From Enteractinococcus helveticum (GTDB lineage: Bacteria > Actinomycetota > Actinomycetes > Actinomycetales > Micrococcaceae), in assembly GCF_001657475.1 (NCBI RefSeq), contig NZ_LXEY01000017.1, positions 1 to 64,000 of the forward strand: a DNA stretch of 64,000 nt, in the 5' to 3' direction. Below, piece after piece: positions 8,926 to 17,736 of this stretch (positions within the stretch are counted from its first letter, which is position 1; each line of letters starts with the position of its first letter). The translations under genes were made by a program, and so were the position numbers. A model generated the notes under the pieces. It did not search any database. It had not been told where the DNA came from and saw only the letters and a list, made by a program, of their open reading frames with translations.

Positions 8926-11535
8926 ATGGCAACGCTTCTTTATCGTCTTGGGCTCAAGGCAGCCAAACGGCCACTTGCAGTGATTTTCTCCTGGCTGGTC
9001 ATGATCGCAATCGCTGCGGCAGCTTTCCTATCCTTCGGGGGAACGCTGGTGTCCACCGTGGATATTCCCGGCACGCCGACGGCGCAGACCACCGACCGGT
9101 TACAAGAAGAATTCCCGGATGCGGCACGTGGGACCGGCAATGTCGTATTCCAAACCGAGGACGGCTCGGCATTTAGTGCCCAGCAGCGTGAGGCCATCAC
9201 CGCGGTCTTGGATGAAGCCCGCGACGTCGACGGGGTGGCCGACGTGATTGATCCGTTTGCCACCGACGCCGAGCTGGCCGACCAGCAACAAGAACTTGCC
9301 GACGGTCGTGCAGAACTTGAGGCTGCTGGTGAGCAGTTAGAGTCAGCGCCTCAACAGCTTGACGCCGCTGAAGAAGAACTCGATGCCGCCGAGGCTGAAC
9401 TACAAGCCGCCCAAGAACAATTGGACGCCGGCAAGCAACAAGCCATCGGTGCCGGGATGCCAGAGGCGGCCGTTGAGCAACAGTTTGCCGCCCAGCAAGC
9501 CCAGTTAGATGCAGCAGTTGAAGAACTGCAAGCCGGTCGTGACCAGGTCGAACAAGAACGTGCCGCCTATGAAGAAGGCGTCACCGACTACGAAGACGGC
9601 CAAGTGCTCATCGAGTTGGGCCAGCGGCTGCTGACCGCAACCAATGATTACTCGGTGGTCTCCGAGGACGGCTCTGCTGCCATCGGTACCGTGCAGTTCG
9701 TGGATCATGACATGGATGTCTCCACTGATGTTCGCCAGGACGTGGTCGGCACATTCACGGATGCCTCGATCGACGGCGTGGAAATTCTGCCCTCTCAGGA
9801 ACTGTCCATGGCCGTGCCAGAAGTCCTCGGCTGGGCCGAGGTCGTTGGCCTGGTGATCGCCGGTATCGTGCTGGTCATTATGCTGGGTACCTTCATCACC
9901 GCTGGCCTGCCACTGCTCAACGCTCTGGTCGGCGTCGGCGTGGGCGCACTGGCTGCCATGGCATTTTCCTCGGTCATCGAAATGAGCTCGGTGACCCCGG
10001 TGTTAGGAGTGATGCTCGGGTTGGCCGTGGGCATCGACTATGCCCTCTTTATCGTCCACCGGCACCGCACCCAGCTGAAATCCGGCATGGAGCTGCGCCA
10101 CTCGATTGCCATGGCCAACGGCACCTCGGGCAACGCGGTGGTCTTTGCCGGCTCCACCGTTGTGATTGCCCTGCTGGCACTGAATCTGACCGGTATCCCG
10201 TTCTTGGGGCTGATGGGCACCGTCGGTGGCTTCGTGGTCGTGGTTGCTGTGTTAGTGGCCATCACCTTGACCCCGGCCATGCTCTCCCTGCTGGGCGTCC
10301 GAGCCCTGTCCAAACGCGAACGCCGCGCTGGGCAACGCCACGATCAGCAGGTCGCCGAGCGCAAACCGTTGAAACCCATGTCGACGGCGCGCGCCGTGCT
10401 GACCGCAATCGGCACCATTGCCGTGTTGGCCATCATCGCCATCCCGGTCTTTTCGATGCGTCTGGGGATCCCAGATGGTTCCTCCGAGGCTCCTGAAACC
10501 ACCGAATACCAGGCCTATGCCGCCCAGTCCGAGCACTTCGGTGCTGGCCGCAACGCTCCCATCGTGGCCGTGGCCGATATTCCGGCGGACTTATCGGAAC
10601 AAGATCTGCTAACCACTACAGCCCAACAGGCCGAACAAATCGCCGCACTTGACCAGGTCCAGCATGTGGTCCCGGTGGGTGAAAATGAAGCCGGCGACAT
10701 GTTGATGTTCCAAATCATCCCGGTCCATGACGCCAACCATGAACAGACCGTGAACCTGGTCTATGAACTGCGCGGACTGGATCCGGCCGGGGAGGTCACC
10801 AATCTCGCACTGGCCGGGCATGCCACCGGCGTCATTGATATCTCCGATGCACTGGCCGAAGTGCTGCCGCTGTATCTGGGCGTCGTCGTGGGACTGTCGC
10901 TGCTGATTATGATCCTGGTGTTCCGCTCACTGGTGGTACCCCTGATTGCCTCCGGCGGCTTCGTGCTGTCCGTGGGCGCGGCCATGGGCGCCGTCGTTGC
11001 CATTTACCAGTGGGGCTGGTTGGGCGATATCTTCATGGTTCATAACCCGGCACCCGTGCTGTCGTTCTTGCCAACCATTATGATCGGTGTGCTGTTCGGC
11101 CTGGCCATGGACTATCAGCTGTTCATTTCCTCCGGCATGCGCGAGGCCTTTGCCCACGGCACCGAAGCCCGCCTGGCCGTGCAAAAGGGCTTTGTGCAAG
11201 GGCGCTCAGTGGTCGCGGCCGCGGCGATCATCATGGTCTCGGTCTTTGGCGGATTCATTTACGCAGATGACCCCTACATCCGTCCGATCGGTTTCGGGCT
11301 GGCCATCGGCGTGCTGTTTGACGCGTTCCTCGTGCGCATGCTCATGGTGCCGGCCCTGATGCACCTGTTGGGCAAATCCGCCTGGTATCTACCAAAATGG
11401 TTGGACCGTATTTTGCCCAACGTGGATGTTGAAGGCGCCAAACTGGCCGAATTGACCGACGGCGCTCAGCACGGGGCGCACGTGGAGCAGACCGTCACCG
11501 ATACGCCCGTTACAACCACCAGTCGCAACGTCTAA
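8926..11535 (+). CDS. MMPL/RND family exporter with long periplasmic-side coiled coil
   Basis: A proton-driven membrane exporter of 869 residues, probably moving lipids, siderophores or drugs. It has the twofold MMPL layout: one membrane helix (about 15-40), an outer loop, then a five-helix block (about 300-460) carrying GLAVGIDYALFIVHRHR; after a second loop the block repeats with GLAMDYQLFISSGMREA. The first outer loop holds an extended Glu/Gln/Ala-rich heptad region (about 115-230), which should form a coiled-coil hairpin. ATG 8926 follows AAGGG by 5 bases; a GTG at 8920 overlaps that site. It is followed by a DUF4235 gene. Confidence 0.9.
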   Translation: MATLLYRLGLKAAKRPLAVIFSWLVMIAIAAAAFLSFGGTLVSTVDIPGTPTAQTTDRLQEEFPDAARGTGNVVFQTEDGSAFSAQQREAITAVLDEARDVDGVADVIDPFATDAELADQQQELADGRAELEAAGEQLESAPQQLDAAEEELDAAEAELQAAQEQLDAGKQQAIGAGMPEAAVEQQFAAQQAQLDAAVEELQAGRDQVEQERAAYEEGVTDYEDGQVLIELGQRLLTATNDYSVVSEDGSAAIGTVQFVDHDMDVSTDVRQDVVGTFTDASIDGVEILPSQELSMAVPEVLGWAEVVGLVIAGIVLVIMLGTFITAGLPLLNALVGVGVGALAAMAFSSVIEMSSVTPVLGVMLGLAVGIDYALFIVHRHRTQLKSGMELRHSIAMANGTSGNAVVFAGSTVVIALLALNLTGIPFLGLMGTVGGFVVVVAVLVAITLTPAMLSLLGVRALSKRERRAGQRHDQQVAERKPLKPMSTARAVLTAIGTIAVLAIIAIPVFSMRLGIPDGSSEAPETTEYQAYAAQSEHFGAGRNAPIVAVADIPADLSEQDLLTTTAQQAEQIAALDQVQHVVPVGENEAGDMLMFQIIPVHDANHEQTVNLVYELRGLDPAGEVTNLALAGHATGVIDISDALAEVLPLYLGVVVGLSLLIMILVFRSLVVPLIASGGFVLSVGAAMGAVVAIYQWGWLGDIFMVHNPAPVLSFLPTIMIGVLFGLAMDYQLFISSGMREAFAHGTEARLAVQKGFVQGRSVVAAAAIIMVSVFGGFIYADDPYIRPIGFGLAIGVLFDAFLVRMLMVPALMHLLGKSAWYLPKWLDRILPNVDVEGAKLAELTDGAQHGAHVEQTVTDTPVTTTSRNV

Positions 11536-11571
11536 GCTTAGAAACAGTCCCCTTTTGAGAAAGGCACAATC

Positions 11572-11853
11572 ATGAATGATGTCACGCAACGTCTCCTGCG
11601 CACCGGGGTTTCCATCGGCGCCGGCTTCATTGGCACCAAAGTCGTCGAAGCCATTTGGAAAGCCGCAACCGGTGATGACGAGGCTCCAACCACCGACGAC
11701 GATCAGGCCACACTGCTCAAGGTCGTGGCATTCGCAACGATTTCCGCAGGCGTCTCGGCGCTGCTAGAGGTCGGCTCCCAGCGCCTGGTTGCCAAGGCCG
11801 TGTCCAAGACCGGTAACAAAAAGACCAACCAACTGGGCCGGTCAGAAGTCTAA
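11572..11853 (+). CDS. DUF4235 membrane protein
   Basis: A 93-residue protein with two hydrophobic helices (about 12-30 and 48-66) separated by an acidic loop. The ALLEVGSQRLVAKAV region is typical of the actinobacterial DUF4235 family, which has no known function. GAAAGG precedes the ATG. It lies 36 bases behind the MMPL exporter and is probably cotranscribed with it. Confidence 0.85.
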   Translation: MNDVTQRLLRTGVSIGAGFIGTKVVEAIWKAATGDDEAPTTDDDQATLLKVVAFATISAGVSALLEVGSQRLVAKAVSKTGNKKTNQLGRSEV

Positions 11854-11878
11854 GCTCGCAATGAACTGATGCACTGGT

Positions 11879-11908
11879 GGTGCCGGAGGGAAAAAGCCTT
11901 CCGGCACC
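11879..11908. terminator. Terminator between DUF4235 and PTH2 genes
   Basis: GGTGCCGGA (11879-11887) pairs with TCCGGCACC (11900-11908), with an A-rich loop, between convergent stop codons. It can serve both genes. Confidence 0.7.
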
Positions 11909-11927
11909 ATAAGTGTTTAACAACGTC

Positions 11928-12629
11928 TTACCAAAAGGCTCGCGCGGTTTCAGTGGCACCCGAGACTTCAGTGAGGCCGGCATCCATGACCCGGACGTGT
12001 CGATCGGCGCGCTCCCAATCTTGGCGTGAGGGTTCAGTGACGCGGATGCGAAAATCATCCTCGCGCCAGTCGGTCAGCACCTGTTGGGCGGCCGGATCAC
12101 CGGCGGCAACTTGCTCAACGAGTCGCTCATAGGCCAGTTGGGCGGCGTGGCCAACCTGGGCGGCGGCCTTGCCGGTGGTCAGTTGCGTGTGCGGGGTCAA
12201 TTCCACCGTCACGAGCGTGTTGTCCTGCGCCGAATCATGCAGTCGGGGCAATTCGGTGTCGCGAACCTGCAGTTTCTTGATCGCGGCCGGCACCGGGTCT
12301 ACCGGGCCGGGGACAAAGGCCCGCACCGCAGCGCTACCCGAGGCGGCGGTCACGCCGTCCAGCGACTGAACGTCATCCCAGCGTTTATTTTCCGCTCGAC
12401 GGGCCACCTTGCGAATCCATCCGGCGCGCCAGTGGGCCACCGCATCAGCCCACGGCCCATTGGGCTCTGTGGTCTGCGGATCGTCCAACAATTGAACCAC
12501 GGCCGACCCGGCGGCTTCTAACACGTCGATGTGGTTCGCGGGATCCTGCTTATTGCGATGGATCACCAATTGCATGGCCCAGGGTTGTTCATGATCGGGA
12601 TGTTCGGGACGCGACACTGGATGACTCAT
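11928..12629 (-). CDS. Peptidyl-tRNA hydrolase, PTH2 family
   Basis: Cleaves the ester bond of peptidyl-tRNAs that drop off ribosomes. The C-terminal part (about 135-233) matches the PTH2 fold: VTVELTPHTQLTTGKAAAQVGHA, with the conserved Lys and Gln-x-x-His, then DDFRIRVTEPSRQDWE. The first 130 residues form an extra domain (QLVIHRNKQDP, SLDGVTAASGSAAVRAFVPG) seen in actinobacterial members. Annotators call such genes aminoacyl-tRNA or peptidyl-tRNA hydrolase; activity is inferred. It is divergent from mug and probably leaderless. Confidence 0.82.
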   Translation of the reverse strand: MSHPVSRPEHPDHEQPWAMQLVIHRNKQDPANHIDVLEAAGSAVVQLLDDPQTTEPNGPWADAVAHWRAGWIRKVARRAENKRWDDVQSLDGVTAASGSAAVRAFVPGPVDPVPAAIKKLQVRDTELPRLHDSAQDNTLVTVELTPHTQLTTGKAAAQVGHAAQLAYERLVEQVAAGDPAAQQVLTDWREDDFRIRVTEPSRQDWERADRHVRVMDAGLTEVSGATETARAFW

Positions 12630-12635
12630 ATTGCT

Positions 12636-12641
12636 ACTCTA
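12636..12641 (-). promoter_or_regulatory. Leaderless -10 (TAGAGT) for the PTH2 gene
   Basis: TAGAGT on the minus strand is followed by AGCAAT and then the ATG at 12629. Spacing is 6 nt, with no Shine-Dalgarno sequence. Confidence 0.55.
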
Positions 12642-12666
12642 ACGCTGCCCCGGCCTAGCGGCGTCC

Positions 12667-12672
12667 TAGGGT
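12667..12672 (+). promoter_or_regulatory. Leaderless -10 (TAGGGT) for mug
   Basis: TAGGGT, then AGAACC, then ATG at 12679. Spacing and the missing ribosome site match the divergent PTH2 promoter. Confidence 0.55.
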
Positions 12673-12678
12673 AGAACC

Positions 12679-13359
12679 ATGGACACCAAGCTTCCCGAGC
12701 CCTGGACCCCGTGGCGGACCCCTTCACCATTACAGGGGCGCCGTCCAACCAAAGAAGAGCTGGCCGAGGCAGCGGCCAACGGGATGACCTTGGACGACGT
12801 GCTGCCCTACCCCGCAGATCGTGACAACGCGGGCCTGCTGCGACTGCTCATCGTGGGGACAAATCCCAGCCCGTGGGCTGCCTCAGTGCAAGCGCCTTTC
12901 GCCCGCCCCGGGAACCGCTTCTGGAAATCTCTGTATGCCGGCGGTGTGACGGAAACCCTGGTCAATGATTCCAATGGGATGCAACGATCCGACGAGCTGA
13001 TGTTGGCCCGCCGCGGAGTTGGGATCACCAATATCGTCTCCCGGCCAACCTCACGGTCCAGTGAGCTCAGCCGCGAAGAGCTGCGCGCCGGATGCGCCCA
13101 GCTGGTGCAGCGAGTGCAGGTGTTGTGCCCACCGGTGGTTGCCTTTACGGGGATCACGGCGTTTCGCAGCGCTTTTGATGCACCGAAAGCCGTGTTGGGG
13201 TTGCAGCCGACCCATAACCTCATCGGATGGCCCACTTCGTCGCAACTGTGGGTGGTCCCGGATCCCAGCGGCCTCAATGCCCACGAATCTGTCGAATCGT
13301 TGGGAGAAAAATGGGCCGAAGTCTGGGCCGTCAGCACTCAAGCAAGACAGGAACGCTAA
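12679..13359 (+). CDS. mug: Mismatch-specific uracil/thymine DNA glycosylase Mug
   Basis: Removes uracil or ethenocytosine from mismatched base pairs. The 226-residue protein belongs to the UDG superfamily, Mug/TDG branch: the water-activating motif GTNPSPW (60-66, in place of the classical GINPG), FARPGNRFW (74-82), the GVGITNIVSRPTS region, and the minor-groove wedge PDPSGLNAH (about 194-202). The TNPS variant keeps Asn in the usual catalytic position. The stop is one base before the ATG of the next SDR gene. Confidence 0.9.
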   Translation: MDTKLPEPWTPWRTPSPLQGRRPTKEELAEAAANGMTLDDVLPYPADRDNAGLLRLLIVGTNPSPWAASVQAPFARPGNRFWKSLYAGGVTETLVNDSNGMQRSDELMLARRGVGITNIVSRPTSRSSELSREELRAGCAQLVQRVQVLCPPVVAFTGITAFRSAFDAPKAVLGLQPTHNLIGWPTSSQLWVVPDPSGLNAHESVESLGEKWAEVWAVSTQARQER

Positions 13360-13360
13360 T

Positions 13361-14179
13361 ATGACCGTCTGGAACCCGACCATCCTGCTCACCGGTGCAA
13401 CCGGTGGCCTGGGCCAAGCCCTGGCCACCACGCTTGCCACTGGTAGTGGCCGACTCATTCTGCACGGCCGCAATGCCCAACGATTGCAAGACCTTCGAGA
13501 AGACCTAGCCGGTGCAACAGCGCAGCTCGACGTCGTACAGGCCGATCTGGCGGATTTGTCTCAGGTTGCGCAGCTGGGCCATGACGTGGCCCGGCTGACT
13601 GATCATCTGGATGTTGTGGTGCATAATGCCGGGGTGGGTAAAGGTGCCACGGATACTCGTGAGGTCTCTGCCGATGGCTACGAGTTGCGCTTGGCGGTCA
13701 ATCACCTGGCACCGTTTGCCCTGACCAAGCACGTGCTCCCGCTGCTTGCGGCCGGGGCACCCAGCCGAGTCGTCAATGTGGCATCTGGAGCCCAAGAACC
13801 CATAGATTTTGACGATCCGCAGCTCGAACAGCACTATTCGGGCAAGCGTGCCTATGCGCAGTCTAAATTCGCCATGGTGGCCACCGGCTTCAAAATGGCG
13901 CGCACCTTGGCGCCCGAGGTGGTCACGGTCAATAGTTTGCATCCGGCAACCTTAATGCCCACCCGGATGGTTCATGAGGGCTACGGCCGAACGGTTGATG
14001 AGCTACAAACCGGTGTGGATGCCGTCATGCAACTGATCGTCTCACCGAAACTTGACGGGGTGTCCGGCAAGTACTTTTCAATCCAGCAACCCGCCACAGC
14101 ACACCCGCAGACCTATGACGCACGGGTTCAAGACCGTCTCTGGGAGCTCAGCGAATTCCTGACCGGTGTGCGTTATTGA
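13361..14179 (+). CDS. Short-chain dehydrogenase/reductase
   Basis: An NAD(P)-dependent oxidoreductase of 272 residues. The cofactor motif TGATGGLG lies at 11-18, HNAG in the middle, and the catalytic YAQSK follows a serine in VASGAQEP. The substrate is unknown; the sequence resembles retinol-dehydrogenase-like SDRs. The ATG at 13361 begins one base after the mug stop, so the two are cotranscribed. The 3' end overlaps the convergent mrpG gene by 7 bases. Confidence 0.85.
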   Translation: MTVWNPTILLTGATGGLGQALATTLATGSGRLILHGRNAQRLQDLREDLAGATAQLDVVQADLADLSQVAQLGHDVARLTDHLDVVVHNAGVGKGATDTREVSADGYELRLAVNHLAPFALTKHVLPLLAAGAPSRVVNVASGAQEPIDFDDPQLEQHYSGKRAYAQSKFAMVATGFKMARTLAPEVVTVNSLHPATLMPTRMVHEGYGRTVDELQTGVDAVMQLIVSPKLDGVSGKYFSIQQPATAHPQTYDARVQDRLWELSEFLTGVRY

Positions 14180-14577
14180 CGCCAGCTCGAGCTGTCCTCG
14201 GCATCGGCCTCAGCCGCGAGGCGCTCTTGTTCAGCTATCGCCTCGGCTAGATCATCCACGGCGATATGTCCCGAGTCCAAGTGGTGCGAACGATACGTTG
14301 CCCGCCCCACCAAGTGCGCAGACACCGGAGCGGTAATGAGCTGTGCGAGCCATGCCACGATCAACACCGGCACCACGGCCCAGGTTTTCAGCGCAAACCC
14401 CAAACCGGCCAGTGCCAGAAACAGCCCCAGCACCTGGGGTTTGGTGGCCGCGTGCATGCGCGACAACACATCCGGAAAGCGCAGCAGGCCAAATCCGGCG
14501 ACCGCCGATAGCAACGTGCCCAGCACTAACAGGACCGCGGCGACGATATCCATCCAGGAATCAAAGGTAATCTCCAC
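14173..14577 (-). CDS. mrpG: Na+/H+ antiporter subunit MrpG
   Basis: A small membrane subunit (134 residues, three helices within 10-90) of the Mrp cation/proton antiporter. GLLRFPDVLSRMHAATKPQVLG is the family hallmark. An acidic C-terminal tail of about 35 residues follows. It starts with GTG directly after the mrpF TAA stop. Last gene of mrpA-C-D-E-F-G. Confidence 0.92.
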   Translation of the reverse strand: MEITFDSWMDIVAAVLLVLGTLLSAVAGFGLLRFPDVLSRMHAATKPQVLGLFLALAGLGFALKTWAVVPVLIVAWLAQLITAPVSAHLVGRATYRSHHLDSGHIAVDDLAEAIAEQERLAAEADAEDSSSWRQ

Positions 14578-14898
14578 TTAGACCTCACCACCCGTCGGGC
14601 CTTGTTGCGGTTCGGGTTCAGCTTGATTTGCTTGGGCGCCTTCAACGGTAAAGCGGGCCAGCGTGGCCGAGGAAATAAATCCGATCAGCGAGGCGACGAC
14701 CACCAGCACAATAAAGTAGGTCGAGTCATTCAGCGCCATCCACACGGTGAGACCGGAGGAGAACACAATTAAGATGACGTCGACGGCGATGGCACGATCC
14801 AGCAGGGCCGGTCCGCGGATAATGCGATACAGCGCTCCGAAGGCGCCAAAGGCTAGGAAGAAGACACTGATCCAGCCGGCGAGGGACAAAATGCTCAT
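14578..14898 (-). CDS. mrpF: Na+/H+ antiporter subunit MrpF
   Basis: A 106-residue subunit with three helices. The GPALLDRAIAVDVI motif with its buried Asp is typical of MrpF. The ATG overlaps the mrpE stop as ATGA, and the stop abuts the mrpG GTG, so translation is tightly coupled. Confidence 0.92.
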   Translation of the reverse strand: MSILSLAGWISVFFLAFGAFGALYRIIRGPALLDRAIAVDVILIVFSSGLTVWMALNDSTYFIVLVVVASLIGFISSATLARFTVEGAQANQAEPEPQQGPTGGEV

Positions 14899-15563
14899 GA
14901 ACCTTCCTCCTGCTCCGTGAATGCATCGGCATCGGACAATTCGGTATGACGACGCACTATCCCGTCGTCGGCGGCATCTTCGGTTTTGACCAGTTCGTAG
15001 TCGCGTTTGGATCCGAAGCCCCGAATCATGCGGGCTTCAATATCCAAGGAATCCACCCGGAATGCTTCGGCTGCATCCTCGTCCGGAATGTCCAGCACGT
15101 GTAAGAACAAGGTGGAACTTGGTCGGTCGACGTCGATAACCAATGACCCCGGGATCAGCGCATACACGTGACCGACCAGTGTCAACAGCAAGTCATCTTG
15201 GGTGCGCAGTTTTACCGCCACCACCGAGTTGACCACTTTGGGGCCGGGCTTGCCGGCTTTGACGGCGACGTCCCAGGTGGCTGCGGTGATCTTCCACAGG
15301 AAGTAGAACATAAATTTGATGGTGTGATACACATTGAATCGGTCTGCAAAAGGTACCGGTGGCAGCCGGAGCAAGAGCATAACCGCTGTGCTGAAGATAA
15401 TGCCCAGCACGAACGTGCCCAACGTAAGATCCTGCCACAGGGCCACCCAGATAAAGGTCAGGCCGACAATCATGGGCCACTGCGATAACCGTGAGCGTTT
15501 ATCTTCGATGGCCGAAGGCATATCAGGATGCCGGTACTGCGAAGTCTTCGGGATATTCGGCAT
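14895..15563 (-). CDS. mrpE: Na+/H+ antiporter subunit MrpE
   Basis: A 222-residue subunit. Membrane segments occupy about 28-75 (LTFIWVALWQDLTLGTFVLG), followed by the cytoplasmic alpha/beta domain containing RTQDDLLLTLVGHVYALIPGSLVIDVD, typical of MrpE. A strong GGAAGGAGG lies 10 bases before the ATG, which overlaps the mrpD stop by one base. An acidic tail ends the protein. Confidence 0.92.
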   Translation of the reverse strand: MPNIPKTSQYRHPDMPSAIEDKRSRLSQWPMIVGLTFIWVALWQDLTLGTFVLGIIFSTAVMLLLRLPPVPFADRFNVYHTIKFMFYFLWKITAATWDVAVKAGKPGPKVVNSVVAVKLRTQDDLLLTLVGHVYALIPGSLVIDVDRPSSTLFLHVLDIPDEDAAEAFRVDSLDIEARMIRGFGSKRDYELVKTEDAADDGIVRRHTELSDADAFTEQEEGS

Positions 15564-17233
15564 TACTTTGTGCCTCCTTCCGAATCCTGTAGGGTGCCCG
15601 CTCCATCAGACCCCTCGATCCCCCAACCTTCAAGTTGATCGGCTTCCAGCTGGGCCTGTTGGGCGGCCTCATCGCCTAGGACCGCCTGAATATACGGGGT
15701 CCGATGAATCATGTCATCGGCGGCTTCATCTGCAAAATCAAATAGCGGCCCGGCAACAACGGTCAGTGCCACACCCACGGTCACCAAGGCAATGGTGGGC
15801 GCAACCAGGCCTGGCGAGTCTTTGCGCAGTGGCTTTTTGCGCTGATCAACACGCTTGGCTTCTTCGGTACCACGCATCGCTGGGTCTTCGGAATCTTCGA
15901 CTGGACGCCAGAAGACACGCGTCCAAATGCGCATCATGACCAGCAGTGTGAGCAGCGAGGTGACAATCGAGGCGGCAACGAGCACCCAGGCCAGGCCCGA
16001 TCCATTGGACACGCCGGCTTGGACCAAACCGACTTTGCCGATGAAACCGGAAAACGGTGGGATACCACCCAGGTTCAGTGCCGGGATAATGTACAGCACG
16101 GCCACCAGCGGGGAGATTTTCAGCATCGACCCGAGACGGTCAATATTGGCTGATCCCGTGCGATATTCAATCAGACCGGTGACCAAGAACAGTGCGGTTT
16201 GAATGGTGATGTGGTGAACAATGTAGAACACGGTGGCGGTGAGGCCGATGTGGTTGGAGACCGCCACACCAAAGATCATGTAGCCGATGTGTGAGACCAG
16301 GGTGAACGACAAGACACGTTTGATGTCGAACTGTACTAGGGCGCCAAGGATTCCGACGATCATGGTCAGCGCGGCAACAACCAATAACAGCGAGTTGACG
16401 CGATCCCCCGGAAACAGCAGGGTTTCTGTACGGATGATTGCGTAGACGCCGACCTTGGTTAGTAACCCGGCGAACACGGCGGTGACCGGTGCTGGTGCGG
16501 TGGGATAGGAGTCCGGCAGCCAGAACGACAGCGGGAACACTGCCGCCTTGATCCCGAAACCAACCAAGAGCATCAGGTGCAACATTTGTTGAAGATCCGG
16601 GTCCAATTCTCCAAGTTTCATAGCCAGATCGGCCATGTTCACGGTGCCGGTTGCGCCATAGATCATGGCGATGGCCACCAGGAAGATCACCGATGAAACA
16701 ACCGAGACGACGACGTAGGTCACCCCGGCTCGAACTCGCGGTCCAGTCCCACCAATGGTCAACAAGACATAGGACGCCGTCAACAGGATCTCGAAACCAA
16801 CGTACAGGTTGAACAGGTCTCCAGCTAGGAACGCGTTGGAGACACCAGCGGTCAGAATCAAAAATGTTGGGTGGAAGATTGAAACGGGTTGTTGCGAAGA
16901 CTCATCACTGCCCACACCCTGGGCTGATGAGAACAGCAACACGAGCATGACGACAATGGAGGAGACCACGAGCATCAGAGCTGAGAATCGGTCCACGACA
17001 AGCACGATGCCGATCGGTGCTTCCCATCCCCCTAACAGCACGGCTTGGGCGCCACCGTTGATCCACACATCGATCAGCAGCCAGATCTCCAGGCCGAGCG
17101 TGATGGCCAATGTGCTGAGTGTGACGGCCACCTGGCTCACTGGTTTGCGAACCAGAGTGAAAGCAATGGCTGCGCCCAGGATGGGCAGCAGGACCGAAAG
17201 GGGGGCCATATTGACCACGGAGAAGTCTGTCAC
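15563..17233 (-). CDS. mrpD: Na+/H+ antiporter subunit MrpD
   Basis: A proton-channel subunit of 556 residues, homologous to complex I NuoM/NuoN. It has about 14 membrane helices. The key helix sequences LYVGFEILLTASY (functional Glu) and PLSFWLPDSYPTAPAPVTAVFAGLLTKVGVYA (functional Lys) are intact. An extra hydrophilic insert (about 435-465) precedes the last helix. GTG start 17233 overlaps the mrpC stop as GTGA. Confidence 0.94.
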   Translation of the reverse strand: MTDFSVVNMAPLSVLLPILGAAIAFTLVRKPVSQVAVTLSTLAITLGLEIWLLIDVWINGGAQAVLLGGWEAPIGIVLVVDRFSALMLVVSSIVVMLVLLFSSAQGVGSDESSQQPVSIFHPTFLILTAGVSNAFLAGDLFNLYVGFEILLTASYVLLTIGGTGPRVRAGVTYVVVSVVSSVIFLVAIAMIYGATGTVNMADLAMKLGELDPDLQQMLHLMLLVGFGIKAAVFPLSFWLPDSYPTAPAPVTAVFAGLLTKVGVYAIIRTETLLFPGDRVNSLLLVVAALTMIVGILGALVQFDIKRVLSFTLVSHIGYMIFGVAVSNHIGLTATVFYIVHHITIQTALFLVTGLIEYRTGSANIDRLGSMLKISPLVAVLYIIPALNLGGIPPFSGFIGKVGLVQAGVSNGSGLAWVLVAASIVTSLLTLLVMMRIWTRVFWRPVEDSEDPAMRGTEEAKRVDQRKKPLRKDSPGLVAPTIALVTVGVALTVVAGPLFDFADEAADDMIHRTPYIQAVLGDEAAQQAQLEADQLEGWGIEGSDGAGTLQDSEGGTK

Positions 17234-17736
17234 CAGCGGTCACCTTCTTTCGGTTCTGCCGTGTCCACGTTTGGGTTGGCTTCGGTGGTGTATTCGTAGT
17301 AAATATTCGGGTCTTCGTGGTCTTCGAGGAATTCGGATGCTTCATCGGCGATGAGCGCGTCGTCTTCGGCGTCGTAGGTTGGCTGTTCAGCAACCTGAAT
17401 GTCTTCGATATCGACTTGGACTTCATCACGCCGTGCCAAGACCCAGGATCGGTAGATCAACGCCAGGATGAATGCGGTGACCGCAAAGCTGATGACGATG
17501 GATGTCAGGGTGAGGGCCTGGGGCAGCGGATCTAAGTACTCATCGGCGGCGATGTCGTCACGGAAGATCGGCGGAAGTCCGGCGGGGCCTGCCATGATGA
17601 TGATCAACAGGTTGGCGGCGTTCGTGAACATCATCAGCCCGAACATGATTCGAGTCAGGGTGCGGTCCATCAGCAGGTAGATGGCCGCAGCAAACATGAC
17701 GCCCATCATGATGAGCAAGACGGCATCAATCGTCAC
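17230..17736 (-). CDS. mrpC: Na+/H+ antiporter subunit MrpC
   Basis: A 168-residue subunit homologous to NuoK, with three helices (about 3-25, 28-50, 70-95) and the DPLPQALTLTSIVISFAVTAF signature. A long acidic tail (about 105-168) exceeds the usual length of near 115. I chose GTG 17736 because a perfect AGGAGG precedes it; the frame extends 8 codons further up without a ribosome site. It overlaps the mrpA end by 11 bases. Confidence 0.9.
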   Translation of the reverse strand: MTIDAVLLIMMGVMFAAAIYLLMDRTLTRIMFGLMMFTNAANLLIIIMAGPAGLPPIFRDDIAADEYLDPLPQALTLTSIVISFAVTAFILALIYRSWVLARRDEVQVDIEDIQVAEQPTYDAEDDALIADEASEFLEDHEDPNIYYEYTTEANPNVDTAEPKEGDRW

